In this document: positions 1 to 5,734 of the stretch, in pieces | Layout of the letters: each line of letters starts with the position of its first letter | Numbering within the stretch: the first letter of the stretch is position 1 | Assembly (NCBI GenBank): GCA_946885745.1 | Contig: CAMPGV010000043.1 | Span: forward strand, 1-6,624 | From: an uncultured Candidatus Saccharibacteria bacterium | GTDB taxonomy: Bacteria > Patescibacteria > Saccharimonadia > Saccharimonadales > JAEWBQ01 | Length of the DNA: 6,624 nt | Direction of reading: 5' to 3' | Program-made: the position numbers and the translations under genes | The notes under the pieces: generated by a model | Seen by the model: only the letters and a program-made list of their open reading frames with translations | The model's database searches: none | Told to the model about the DNA's origin: nothing

Positions 1-981
1 GTGCGCTGCAAATCTACCTCTCAAAGCTTCTAGTAGTTGCCAGTAATTATCTTTATCAACATAATCTAGATGCTTCAGTCGAAGCAGAATAGCTCTTGCT
101 GTCACCTTTAAGTGCGCCGATAGATCATCGAGCTCATCGAGCGTGTAATGGTTCATTTTAGGAAGATCGGTTTCCGGCAATAACATCTCCTCGACAATTT
201 CATAAATATCCGTATTTGCATCCTCCTTAGTCTCGCCCTCTAGACTTACAACTTTCGATCGACCTTTGAACATGCACACAAGCAAATACATAATTGTGAA
301 AATCTTTCTTCCTGCCCCACTCTCAAAATCAAGCTGACCTTCATTGGCTATAAACAAATACGGAAACTTTTTATCTTTAATATACACCCCCGAGACACCA
401 TCCGCGTGGTTCATGTTTTGTGGCATATTTGTTGATGACTCTATGGCAACGAGTATATTTTGTTTTTCTAATTGATCTATCACATACATCATGGCCGCCG
501 GTTTGCTCCTTTGGCTTCGCATAGTATCAATATCGAGACCTAGTGCATCTAGTATGTATTGGGCTTGCTCGTGCAAACTTTTTGGAGAATTAGCTAAAAA
601 TCTAGGATGTGGGTTTATGCCTGTGCTGAGGTAGCGGCCTATAAATGCTTGTTTGATTTTAAGGTCTTTAATAACCATACGAACAAGGTTTAGGTTAATT
701 CTTTTACCGCGAATACTTAGTGTAAATTTTCCTTCAAAACCCTGGAATACTCTTTTGTTTTCCTTATTTACCGCATCAACAACCAAGTCGTACGGTGCAA
801 AAAACAAAGCATAATTTATATTAGCCTCACGCGATAGTGTGATGAGTTTCCTCATGGCAATGGACTCTTCTTCGCATGCGAGAAGATAATCCTTGTGGTC
901 GTAATATATGCTGTTGTCGAATAAATAAAGAAAAGTGCGCCTATCTATGTCGACCTTCTTATTTCTAATAGAAATGTGCAC
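1..981 (-). CDS. ImmA/IrrE-like protein with degenerate active site (partial, C-terminus off the left edge)
   Basis: An uninterrupted frame of 327 codons runs from GTG at 981 to the window edge. I do not see a clean HTH at the N-terminus, but residues 43-62 (MRKLITLSREANINYALFFA) resemble the linker after the HTH in XRE-ImmA proteins. Residues 140-240 follow the ImmA/IrrE (COG2856) pattern: a helix before 'NILVAIES', then 'VSGVYIKDKKFPYLFIAN', then 'KIFTIMYLLVCMFKG' where the family has '(I)FTLxHELGHLLxG'. HEXXH is thus replaced by YLLVC (232-236), so zinc binding and peptidase activity should be lost. Residues 260-315 match the family tail: 'EEMLLPE' for 'AAxLLMP', then an LA-x-VS-x-RL-like segment 'LSAHLKVTARAILLRLKHLDYV' followed by Y313. 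The start is GTG directly after the TAG of the upstream gene and in the same frame, with a weak AGGA (993-996) 11 nt before it; no ATG occurs until residue 43. Active members cleave or displace repressors under stress; this one could be a sensor or a scaffold. Confidence 0.75.
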   Translation of the reverse strand, partial: MHISIRNKKVDIDRRTFLYLFDNSIYYDHKDYLLACEEESIAMRKLITLSREANINYALFFAPYDLVVDAVNKENKRVFQGFEGKFTLSIRGKRINLNLVRMVIKDLKIKQAFIGRYLSTGINPHPRFLANSPKSLHEQAQYILDALGLDIDTMRSQRSKPAAMMYVIDQLEKQNILVAIESSTNMPQNMNHADGVSGVYIKDKKFPYLFIANEGQLDFESGAGRKIFTIMYLLVCMFKGRSKVVSLEGETKEDANTDIYEIVEEMLLPETDLPKMNHYTLDELDDLSAHLKVTARAILLRLKHLDYVDKDNYWQLLEALRGRFAAH

Positions 982-2835
982 CTAGCGAGGTATCCTGGTT
1001 TTTAAATAAGAAGCCGTCTCTTGATCGACACTGTAGATATAGCAGCCTTTTTGTCCGCGAGTCATCAAGGTGCGATAAGTATTTTTGATAATTGCATCAA
1101 GCCGTGCCGCTGTCGCATCTGGGTCCTGTTTCATTTGCTTTTTCCAGCCATTAACCGACTTATCACTGTTAGCTCGAGCTTCGGGTACTGTGATGACTTT
1201 TCCGTCGCGAACCATGAGATCAGGGCCAATGATCACGCCCACATAGTCAACCTCAAGACCTTGGCACGTATGGATGCACCCTACTTCATTGACAGAATTT
1301 GGCTTAATGATCCACGCCTGGCCATCGGCGCTGAGATTCCATGTGGCTTCGTAATCATCAATAACGATATCTTTTAGCTCTGGATTATTTTTACTGATCC
1401 ATTTCCAGCAATAGCCGGCGACCATGCGAGCCTTGTTTTTCTCTAAGTTCTTTTCCTTGATGAGATCATGCAGCTCTTGTGGGTTGTCGATAATTCGAAA
1501 GTCATAGTCGATGTCATCCAGAGTTTCATTAGCCGTCTCGTGAATTTGCAAAGTATTGTCCAGCCAGGCCAAGTATCCGTCTGAACCATTGCAGCGGAAC
1601 TGAGACTCAAGAGATAGCTCTGTGACTTTTGCGCCAGCGCGAGTAGCCCAGAAGCGAACTTCTTCCTTGCTGCCTATATCTTTGAGTGTGACTTTTTGAT
1701 CTTCATCGACAAAGAAGACACTAAGCTTACTGGATGCAATAATTTCCTTAATCTGATTCTCACCCAGGTGATTGAACATGCCCGACTTCTCATTCAGGCG
1801 GTGAGCTTCATCAACAAGTAAGCAGTCGAATGTATTGTCAGCGACGGAGTGAAATGCACCTGATCCACTAAACATATTAGCGATACGTGATTTCGTGAAA
1901 GTACCGGTCAATTTGGCTTGATATACTTCGCGAGGCGCAGAGTTGCGTGTTACGTATTGTGCGACCAGCTCGCGCTTCGTAAGTTCGACCAGTAGATTAA
2001 TGGCCAACACCGACTTCCCTGTCCCTGGTCCACCCTCAATGATCAGTACGTTCTTAACTTCATCAGATGATTCATCTGCAAGTTGCAAGGCTGTTTCGTA
2101 GGCAACTTTTTGATCATCGATCAATACAAACTCATCGTTGCCTTTTAGCATTGATGAAAGTTGGTCGGCAAGATTCTTAGAGGGCTTAATCTTACCGTGG
2201 TCAATGCGATACATAATGTTATTTTTATCACCGTACTTTACATGAGATTTAATAAATTCCCGCAGCTTTAGCGCGTCATCCTGCAAGAAAACCGGCGCTT
2301 GCTTAATATAGTCTGCGTAGAACTCGTTTGTAATAACATCATCTTGCTTGTAGTTGTGAAGATATGCACACGGAAACAGCCGGATGTCTTCTTCCTGTAC
2401 TGTTTGATTGTAATCTTCGAGCAGGCATTTATATGACCAGGCTTGGTATGAGGGGTGTGAGGTTTCTTTTTCGCCATGCTTGAATCGTGTGCTTACCACA
2501 CCATCTTTAGTAGTTAGCTGCGCTTCTTGCCACTGCTTCAATTCAACTAGTACTGCGCTGTCTTTCTGCTCTTTGTCAAGTCCGGTGACGATAAAATCAA
2601 TGCGTTTAGACGACTGTGGAATATGATATTCAATCGCAACACCCGCGTCTTCGGGGATCTCATTGACATTAATGACTCGCTCCATGTATTGCAGGGAGTT
2701 GCGCCATGATTCGAGCTCTGAGTGGCCGGTGGTACGTCCAGTCGTGGCCTTGTAGGCGGCATGGATAATACCTTCGATATCATTCGACATGATATCGTTT
2801 TGAAACTGCCGCTTAGTCGCAGAATAGACGATCAC
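982..2835 (-). CDS. Nuclease-helicase: PD-(D/E)XK-like N-terminus + DUF2075 (Schlafen group 3-like) SF1 helicase
   Basis: 617 aa. The C-terminal two thirds is a P-loop SF1-type helicase/ATPase of the DUF2075 family: Walker A GGPGTGKS (268-275), Walker B LLVDEAH (339-345), FFVDEDQ (374-380), the SQFRC segment (411-415), motif V-like HTCQGLEVDYVGV (522-534) and a motif VI-like NTYRTLMTRGQKGCYIY (585-601). The N-terminal region has a PD-(D/E)XK signature: RIDFIV (D80) followed by VLVELKQW (E98-L-K100) and a downstream HPSYQAW (Q131). It probably cuts or processes nucleic acid with ATP-driven translocation. The GTG start is chosen because it overlaps the upstream stop (GTGA), has GGAG 8 nt upstream (CTCC at 2844-2847), and the resulting 'MIVYSATKRQF' start resembles other DUF2075 proteins; the next ATG is at residue 16. 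Such proteins are often annotated only as DUF2075 and turn up near defence genes. The family call is firm; nuclease activity is inferred from motifs. Confidence 0.9.
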   Translation of the reverse strand: MIVYSATKRQFQNDIMSNDIEGIIHAAYKATTGRTTGHSELESWRNSLQYMERVINVNEIPEDAGVAIEYHIPQSSKRIDFIVTGLDKEQKDSAVLVELKQWQEAQLTTKDGVVSTRFKHGEKETSHPSYQAWSYKCLLEDYNQTVQEEDIRLFPCAYLHNYKQDDVITNEFYADYIKQAPVFLQDDALKLREFIKSHVKYGDKNNIMYRIDHGKIKPSKNLADQLSSMLKGNDEFVLIDDQKVAYETALQLADESSDEVKNVLIIEGGPGTGKSVLAINLLVELTKRELVAQYVTRNSAPREVYQAKLTGTFTKSRIANMFSGSGAFHSVADNTFDCLLVDEAHRLNEKSGMFNHLGENQIKEIIASSKLSVFFVDEDQKVTLKDIGSKEEVRFWATRAGAKVTELSLESQFRCNGSDGYLAWLDNTLQIHETANETLDDIDYDFRIIDNPQELHDLIKEKNLEKNKARMVAGYCWKWISKNNPELKDIVIDDYEATWNLSADGQAWIIKPNSVNEVGCIHTCQGLEVDYVGVIIGPDLMVRDGKVITVPEARANSDKSVNGWKKQMKQDPDATAARLDAIIKNTYRTLMTRGQKGCYIYSVDQETASYLKTRIPR

Positions 2836-3194
2836 TCTGCTAGCTCCGTGTACTTTTTGTGAGTGCCCTTTGCTTTATGAATTGGGTACTTCTCTTCATT
2901 CTTTATCATCTTTTGTGCAAATGCTTCGCTAAGATCAACGTTGGATTTATTTGCAATCAGCAACACCCAGTACAGGACGTCGGCAAGCTCCTCGCCTATC
3001 TCACTTCCGTGAGACTTGACGTACATCTCGATTTCTTCGTTTGACTTCCATTGGAAGTGCTCAAGAACTTCACTTGCTTCGAGATTCAGAGATATGGAAA
3101 GGTCCTTCAGATTGTGAAACTGATCCCAATCTCGATCATCGCAAAATTTGCGGATTACCTTTTGCAGTTCGACAATATCTGAGGCCTTAGTCAT
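2832..3194 (-). CDS. MazG-fold nucleotide pyrophosphohydrolase, dCTPP1/RS21-C6-like
   Basis: 120 aa from ATG 3194, or 126 aa if ATG 3212 is used. The sequence follows the all-alpha NTP pyrophosphohydrolase family closest to dCTP pyrophosphatase 1: 'RDWDQFHNLKDLSISL', then EASE (EXXE), 'LEHFQWKS', 'GEELADVLYWVLLIA' containing ELAD (EXXD), and the C-terminal 'KYPIHKAKGTHKKYTEL' typical of dCTPP1-like proteins. These four acidic residues bind Mg2+ and the protein should hydrolyse a (d)NTP, probably dCTP or a modified dCTP, to the monophosphate plus pyrophosphate in the cytoplasm; substrate is inferred from family resemblance. The downstream start is preferred because a TATAAT box lies between the two ATGs and would start the RNA at 3194; ATG 3212 has AGGGG only 2 nt upstream. 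The stop TGA overlaps the GTG of the nuclease-helicase, so translation is probably coupled. It is the first gene of the minus-strand operon. Confidence 0.88.
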   Translation of the reverse strand: MTKASDIVELQKVIRKFCDDRDWDQFHNLKDLSISLNLEASEVLEHFQWKSNEEIEMYVKSHGSEIGEELADVLYWVLLIANKSNVDLSEAFAQKMIKNEEKYPIHKAKGTHKKYTELAE

Positions 3195-3200
3195 GTCTGA

Positions 3201-3229
3201 ATTATATCTCATGACCCCTGTTTTCGGAA
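3201..3229 (-). promoter_or_regulatory. Candidate leaderless promoter of the MazG-like / nuclease-helicase operon
   Basis: A perfect -10 TATAAT (minus strand, 3206-3201) lies 6 nt before the ATG at 3194, so a start 7 nt downstream of the -10 would fall on the A of ATG. A weak -35 (TTCCGA, 3229-3224) has 17-nt spacing. No Shine-Dalgarno precedes ATG 3194, which fits leaderless translation. Confidence 0.5.
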
Positions 3230-3286
3230 GAAGATCAATAATGAGAAGCTTATAATATCGATGATATCCTGCTCAAGCACAAACGA

Positions 3287-3295
3287 TGATATACT
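3287..3295 (+). promoter_or_regulatory. Extended -10 promoter of the DUF2726 gene
   Basis: TGATATACT is an extended -10 (TG-n-TATACT, hexamer 3290-3295) with no convincing -35. A start near 3302 gives a leader of about 19 nt carrying AAGGA (3306-3310) before ATG 3321. A second TATAAT at 3251-3256 is possible but lacks a -35. The 9-base direct repeat CGATGATAT (3259-3267 and 3284-3292) overlaps this promoter. Confidence 0.45.
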
Positions 3296-3320
3296 AATTC
3301 AAACTAAGGAAAAAATAGAC

Positions 3321-3911
3321 ATGCAAACATACAATAACTCAGACCCCGCACTGCTCTTTTTCTCTCTGCTGATTTGGACCTTGATACTCATCGTTATTAT
3401 CGCAAAAGTAAGAAGAGAGTTAAGGTCGACGAATCATCGACAAAGCCCCTCTATACCCAACCACGAGTTAGCGCAGCTTCAGGCTGTCAAGTCAGTACCC
3501 CAGGAGTATCACTATGAGCGCAGAGATCTTATTATGACGCGGACCGAAACAGAATTTTTCAAAATGCTAGATGAGGCCATTGGTAGTAAATACTATGTTT
3601 TTCCTCAGGTTCATCTGTCGTCGATACTTGAGCACAGGATTGACGGTCAGGATTGGTGGAAAGCGTTCCATCACATTAACCGAAAGTCGGTCGATTTCGT
3701 GATTTGCGAGAGAAACAAAGTTCAGCCCTTAGTGGCGATTGAGCTTGATGATTGGAGCCATAAGCTAGAGAAGCGAAAGCTTCGCGATGCTGAAGTTGAA
3801 CGTATTTTTAGAGGTGCAAACTTTCCGTTATTAAGATTTGGTTACAAAGGCCCGTACACGGCTCAAAGTATTGCGCAATCAATTGCTGCGACTGGAGTTT
3901 TGAAGACTTAG
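3321..3911 (+). CDS. Membrane-anchored DUF2726 (PD-(D/E)XK-like) protein
   Basis: 196 aa from ATG 3321, chosen over the in-frame ATG 3261 because AAGGA lies about 10 nt upstream and the promoter-like TATACT is at 3290-3295. Residues 10-29 are a single hydrophobic segment (ALLFFSLLIWTLILIVIIAK) followed by RR, so the bulk of the protein should be cytoplasmic. Residues 72-180 match DUF2726: 'MTRTETEFFKML', 'YVFPQVHLSSIL', then 'KSVDFVICE' (D125), 'LVAIELDDWSH' (E141, D143, D144, H147), 'LRDAEVERIF' and 'FPLLRFGYKGPY'. The D...ExD pattern is related to PD-(D/E)XK nucleases, so binding or cutting of DNA or RNA at the membrane is plausible but unproven. It is transcribed divergently from the MazG-like/helicase operon, which also carries a nuclease-like domain; shared function is only suggested by position. 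Confidence 0.85.
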   Translation: MQTYNNSDPALLFFSLLIWTLILIVIIAKVRRELRSTNHRQSPSIPNHELAQLQAVKSVPQEYHYERRDLIMTRTETEFFKMLDEAIGSKYYVFPQVHLSSILEHRIDGQDWWKAFHHINRKSVDFVICERNKVQPLVAIELDDWSHKLEKRKLRDAEVERIFRGANFPLLRFGYKGPYTAQSIAQSIAATGVLKT

Positions 3912-3917
3912 TGGAGT

Positions 3918-3933
3918 TCATTGCAAACAATGA
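3918..3933 (+). terminator. Weak stem-loop after the DUF2726 gene
   Basis: TCATTG-CAAA-CAATGA forms a 6-bp stem directly after the stop codon, followed by CTAAATTG. There is no proper U-tract, so this is at most a weak terminator; the larger hairpin at 3960-3985 may also stop plus-strand transcripts. Confidence 0.3.
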
Positions 3934-3950
3934 CTAAATTGACGCACCAC

Positions 3951-3985
3951 AAAAACTAACCCTGCATAACATACGCTATGCAGGG
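3951..3985 (-). terminator. Intrinsic terminator of the first UVR-motif gene
   Basis: A 9-bp perfect stem CCCTGCATA/TATGCAGGG (3960-3968 with 3977-3985, loop of 8) is followed on the minus strand by TTAGTTTTTG, a good U-rich tail. It lies between convergent genes and could act on both strands, but only the minus strand has the U-tract. A sister copy is at 5801-5831. Confidence 0.75.
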
Positions 3986-3987
3986 TG

Positions 3988-4002
3988 GCCGGACTTTCCG
4001 AC
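3988..4002 (-). repeat. Conserved 15-base mini-hairpin, copy 1
   Basis: Minus-strand GTCGGAAAGTCCGGC is identical to the copy at 5834-5848 and, like it, sits exactly 2 nt before the terminator stem. As minus-strand RNA it folds into a 6-bp stem (GUCGGA/UCCGGC with one U·G) and an AAG triloop. The plus-strand RNA would have a mismatch there, which favours function in the minus-strand transcript. Confidence 0.65.
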
Positions 4003-4033
4003 AGATGGAGTAATGCATTGATAGCGCGAGAGA

Positions 4034-4507
4034 TCACCGCGTCATACGCTTGGTACCCTCACGGATACGCTCGATCTCTCCCTTGATACGGTCAGCCTCC
4101 TCATACTCTTGGAACATGACCGCCTGATCCAACTCGGCACTCAGCTCACCAATACGCCGCATCGGCGAACCAAGCGGTGGCGGTCCAAATGACGGATTAC
4201 CAAACCCGTCAAGGTTGCTGTAGATCTGAAGCGTGCGGTCACGCTTAGAGAAGCCGCAATACTGCGCATTCCACGCCGTAAGAGCAAGAATGATTCTCTG
4301 GACCATGGCAGGCTGATCGGTACGCTGCCAGGCAGACACCCTGAGGATAGGCTCAACTTCATTGGCATCAACAAAGAAGCCTGCATCCTCGAGAACTTTT
4401 GCCATCAGCTCTGGGATGCGCTTGTAGAGCTTGAGGCGAACAACCGGATAGGCCTCGTCGGCACACTCCTCGTACGAGAAGATCACCGAGATCTCTTCAC
4501 TAGGCAT
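4034..4507 (-). CDS. UVR-motif protein, paralog A (function unknown)
   Basis: 157 aa. The start is ATG 4507, preceded by AAGGAG (4518-4513) at 5 nt; a longer in-frame reading would translate this ribosome binding site ('YEGVK') and is rejected. The C-terminus (119-148) is a UVR motif, 'IGELSAELDQAVMFQEYEEA' continuing into 'DRIKGEIERI', the helical hairpin by which UvrB and UvrC touch and which also occurs in McsA and ClpC-type proteins, so a protein-protein adaptor role is plausible. The N-terminal part (about 20-85) is unrecognised, but it aligns with the second copy at 5887-6357: 'YPVVRLKLY', 'EDAGFFVD' and 'LTAWNAQYCG' correspond to 'HPMLFVRVF', 'KEAGFLVD' and 'LKVWHDELCG'. A GFGNPSFGPPPLGSP linker joins the two parts. 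It has its own promoter, operator-like repeat and terminator. Confidence 0.85.
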   Translation of the reverse strand: MPSEEISVIFSYEECADEAYPVVRLKLYKRIPELMAKVLEDAGFFVDANEVEPILRVSAWQRTDQPAMVQRIILALTAWNAQYCGFSKRDRTLQIYSNLDGFGNPSFGPPPLGSPMRRIGELSAELDQAVMFQEYEEADRIKGEIERIREGTKRMTR

Positions 4508-4562
4508 TTTAACTCCTTCGTAGCACTGGACGAGCAAACGCTCATCGACAACAGGACTATTG
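4508..4562 (-). promoter_or_regulatory. Structured 5' leader of UVR paralog A
   Basis: The expected transcript start near 4562 gives a leader of about 55 nt. It holds a stem-loop GATGAGC-GTTT-GCTCGTC (minus strand, 4546-4529, one U·G pair) and ends in GCTACGAAGGAGTTAAAATG across the ribosome binding site and start codon. Those 20 bases are identical at the second copy (6374-6355), and the GAGC...GC hairpin recurs there in weaker form. Confidence 0.5.
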
Positions 4563-4596
4563 TTTGTGATTATACAATAGAATTGTCAAATAGCAA
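4557..4596 (-). promoter_or_regulatory. Promoter with operator-like inverted repeat, UVR paralog A
   Basis: The -35 TTGCTA (4596-4591) and -10 TATAAT (4574-4569) are 16 bp apart. A perfect inverted repeat CTATTGT-N10-ACAATAG (4557-4563 and 4574-4580) surrounds the -10 box, a typical place for a repressor. The -35 follows directly after the TAG of the upstream 193-aa gene. The same arrangement occurs at 6405-6444. Confidence 0.75.
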
Positions 4597-5178
4597 CTAT
4601 TCATTTGAGTAAAGCTTTAGCCCAGTCCGCGCATAATGTATTGGCACATAAGCTCGATCCGTATCGACCTGCAAGAGCGTACCGGCGTCACTTGTGATAA
4701 TGGGGTGCTCCAAAATAAGATGCACCCCAAACGAGCGGGTATGCCTGTACGTTAATTCGTCATTCAGATGCGCATCTAGATCCAAGCCGGCTTCGTCTAT
4801 GTAGGGTGCGACATCCCAACGAATGAGTGGACCCTCCATTTTGTAACCTATAGGCAGCCTGAATGGCGACATGTTGCCGGTCGTTTCGTCTAGCGTGTAC
4901 CAATAGCTCGATCCCGTGACAGAAATAAGATCACGCGGGCGTGGCGACTCTTTATCTTCAATCCAATCAGCGATCAAAAAACTAATAGTACGATGCTTGA
5001 TAGCAGCGTAGACTACGGGATCGTCTAGATTAAGGGGGTCCGATTTGGCCCGCTCTATCTCAATTGCCGCCTGGCAGCACTTCTCAAAGCTCGCGATTAT
5101 ATGGCGCCGCCACTGCGAGAGATCACGCCCCAGCTCGTGCTCTAGCTCAGAAAAGATGTCGTATTCCTTCCCTTCCAT
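4597..5178 (-). CDS. Hypothetical protein, 193 aa
   Basis: I do not recognise a family. The N-terminal 45 residues are probably helical and charged (ELEHELGRDLSQWRRHIIAS...), followed by a region rich in aromatic residues and beta-prone stretches: 'RTISFLIADWIED' (63-75), 'VTGSSYWYTLDETTGN' (87-102), 'GPLIRWDVAPYIDEAG' (116-131) and 'FGVHLILEHPIITSDAG' (150-166). There is no signal peptide or membrane segment, so it should be soluble. The AAAGGAG motif lies 15 nt before the ATG, too far for normal use; a TATAGT box instead suggests a leader of only 0-3 nt. The stop codon touches the -35 of UVR paralog A with no terminator between them, so read-through into that gene is likely. Confidence 0.75.
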   Translation of the reverse strand: MEGKEYDIFSELEHELGRDLSQWRRHIIASFEKCCQAAIEIERAKSDPLNLDDPVVYAAIKHRTISFLIADWIEDKESPRPRDLISVTGSSYWYTLDETTGNMSPFRLPIGYKMEGPLIRWDVAPYIDEAGLDLDAHLNDELTYRHTRSFGVHLILEHPIITSDAGTLLQVDTDRAYVPIHYARTGLKLYSNE

Positions 5179-5187
5179 AGTACGGCC

Positions 5188-5216
5188 ACTATACTCCTTT
5201 GGTCACTAGCCGACAA
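5188..5216 (-). promoter_or_regulatory. Promoter of the 193-aa gene (near-leaderless)
   Basis: TTGTCG (5216-5211) and TATAGT (5193-5188) are 17 bp apart. The -10 is 9 nt before the ATG at 5178, so the RNA would start 0-3 nt upstream of it. Confidence 0.5.
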
Positions 5217-5221
5217 GCAAA

Positions 5222-5273
5222 TATGACACACAACCCCTTGCTATCTATTGCTCAAAACTACTTTCGTGTCATA
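5222..5273. repeat. 8-bp inverted repeat in the shared promoter region
   Basis: TATGACAC (5222-5229) and its complement GTGTCATA (5266-5273) are 44 bp apart, about four helical turns. The left arm lies just upstream of the -35 of the 193-aa gene; the right arm overlaps the -10 (CATAAT) of the divergent 137-aa gene. One regulator binding both arms could control both genes. Confidence 0.4.
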
Positions 5274-5275
5274 AT
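5249..5275 (+). promoter_or_regulatory. Probable promoter of the 137-aa gene
   Basis: TTGCTC (5249-5254) and CATAAT (5270-5275) are 15 bp apart, a little short. A start near 5282 gives a leader of about 30 nt with GGAGG before the ATG. The -35 resembles the TTGCTA/TTGCTT of the UVR-gene promoters. Confidence 0.4.
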
Positions 5276-5312
5276 ACAGTAGATCGCTTTCCCTACACAA
5301 TTGGAGGTATTG

Positions 5313-5726
5313 ATGAGCGACGTACCAAGCTCACTCACTGAGCTGAAGATCCAGATTGGCAAGAATGTCCGGACTCATAGTATGGAGTTTGAGCACGCAC
5401 TCAGCGCCGAGAGCCAAGCTATCATCAACAACGCTCCAAGCTGGCAACTGATTGGTGCCGCCGAGCGTTGGCGAGCCGCCTACCCGGCAGTAGCCGAGCA
5501 GGTCGGCAAGGCAGCAGAGCAGACGCTCGAGGGGTTGCAAACGGGCAGCAAGGGGGATAATTCCCAACTGCTTAACTCCATCAAAACGGACTCAGAGGTG
5601 CACGACGTCGCGAGAAGTCGCGCACCACTACACTTGTATCCGATCTTGCGAGATGTTTTCAGCGGTGACGAGAATAGCGCACGTCAGTGCCTCGAAGCAC
5701 TGGTCGCCTATGGCCGCGGTGAGTGA
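5313..5726 (+). CDS. Hypothetical protein, 137 aa
   Basis: Function not recognised. The start is ATG 5313, with GGAGG (5303-5307) 5 nt upstream; the in-frame TTG at 5301 precedes that ribosome binding site and is rejected. The protein looks almost entirely helical and soluble: an amphipathic start (LTELKIQIGKNVRTHSMEFE, 8-27), an alanine-rich middle (QLIGAAERWRAAYPAVAEQV, 45-64), a short GSKGDNS linker (78-84) and a C-terminal helical part (LHLYPILRDVFSGDENSARQ, 107-126, then CLEALVAYG). No cysteine pair, metal site or nucleotide-binding motif is visible. It is divergent from the 193-aa gene and convergent with UVR paralog B, and ends in a long hairpin. Confidence 0.75.
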   Translation: MSDVPSSLTELKIQIGKNVRTHSMEFEHALSAESQAIINNAPSWQLIGAAERWRAAYPAVAEQVGKAAEQTLEGLQTGSKGDNSQLLNSIKTDSEVHDVARSRAPLHLYPILRDVFSGDENSARQCLEALVAYGRGE

Positions 5727-5734
5727 AGCGACAA

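Noticed and set aside
1021..1377. Open frame on the plus strand (118 codons)
   Set aside because: Antisense to the helicase domain of the 617-aa gene; no ribosome binding site or family resemblance.
2268..2783. Two other minus-strand frames inside the helicase gene
   Set aside because: They overlap the N-terminal nuclease-like region in another frame, and the compositions do not look like proteins.
2859..3044. Plus-strand frame of 61 codons
   Set aside because: Antisense to the MazG-like gene, whose motifs are clear.
4141..4386. Minus-strand frame of 81 codons
   Set aside because: Out-of-frame overlap with UVR paralog A, which has promoter, ribosome binding site and terminator.
5331..5567. 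Minus-strand frame of 78 codons
   Set aside because: Antisense to the 137-aa gene, which has a strong GGAGG start.
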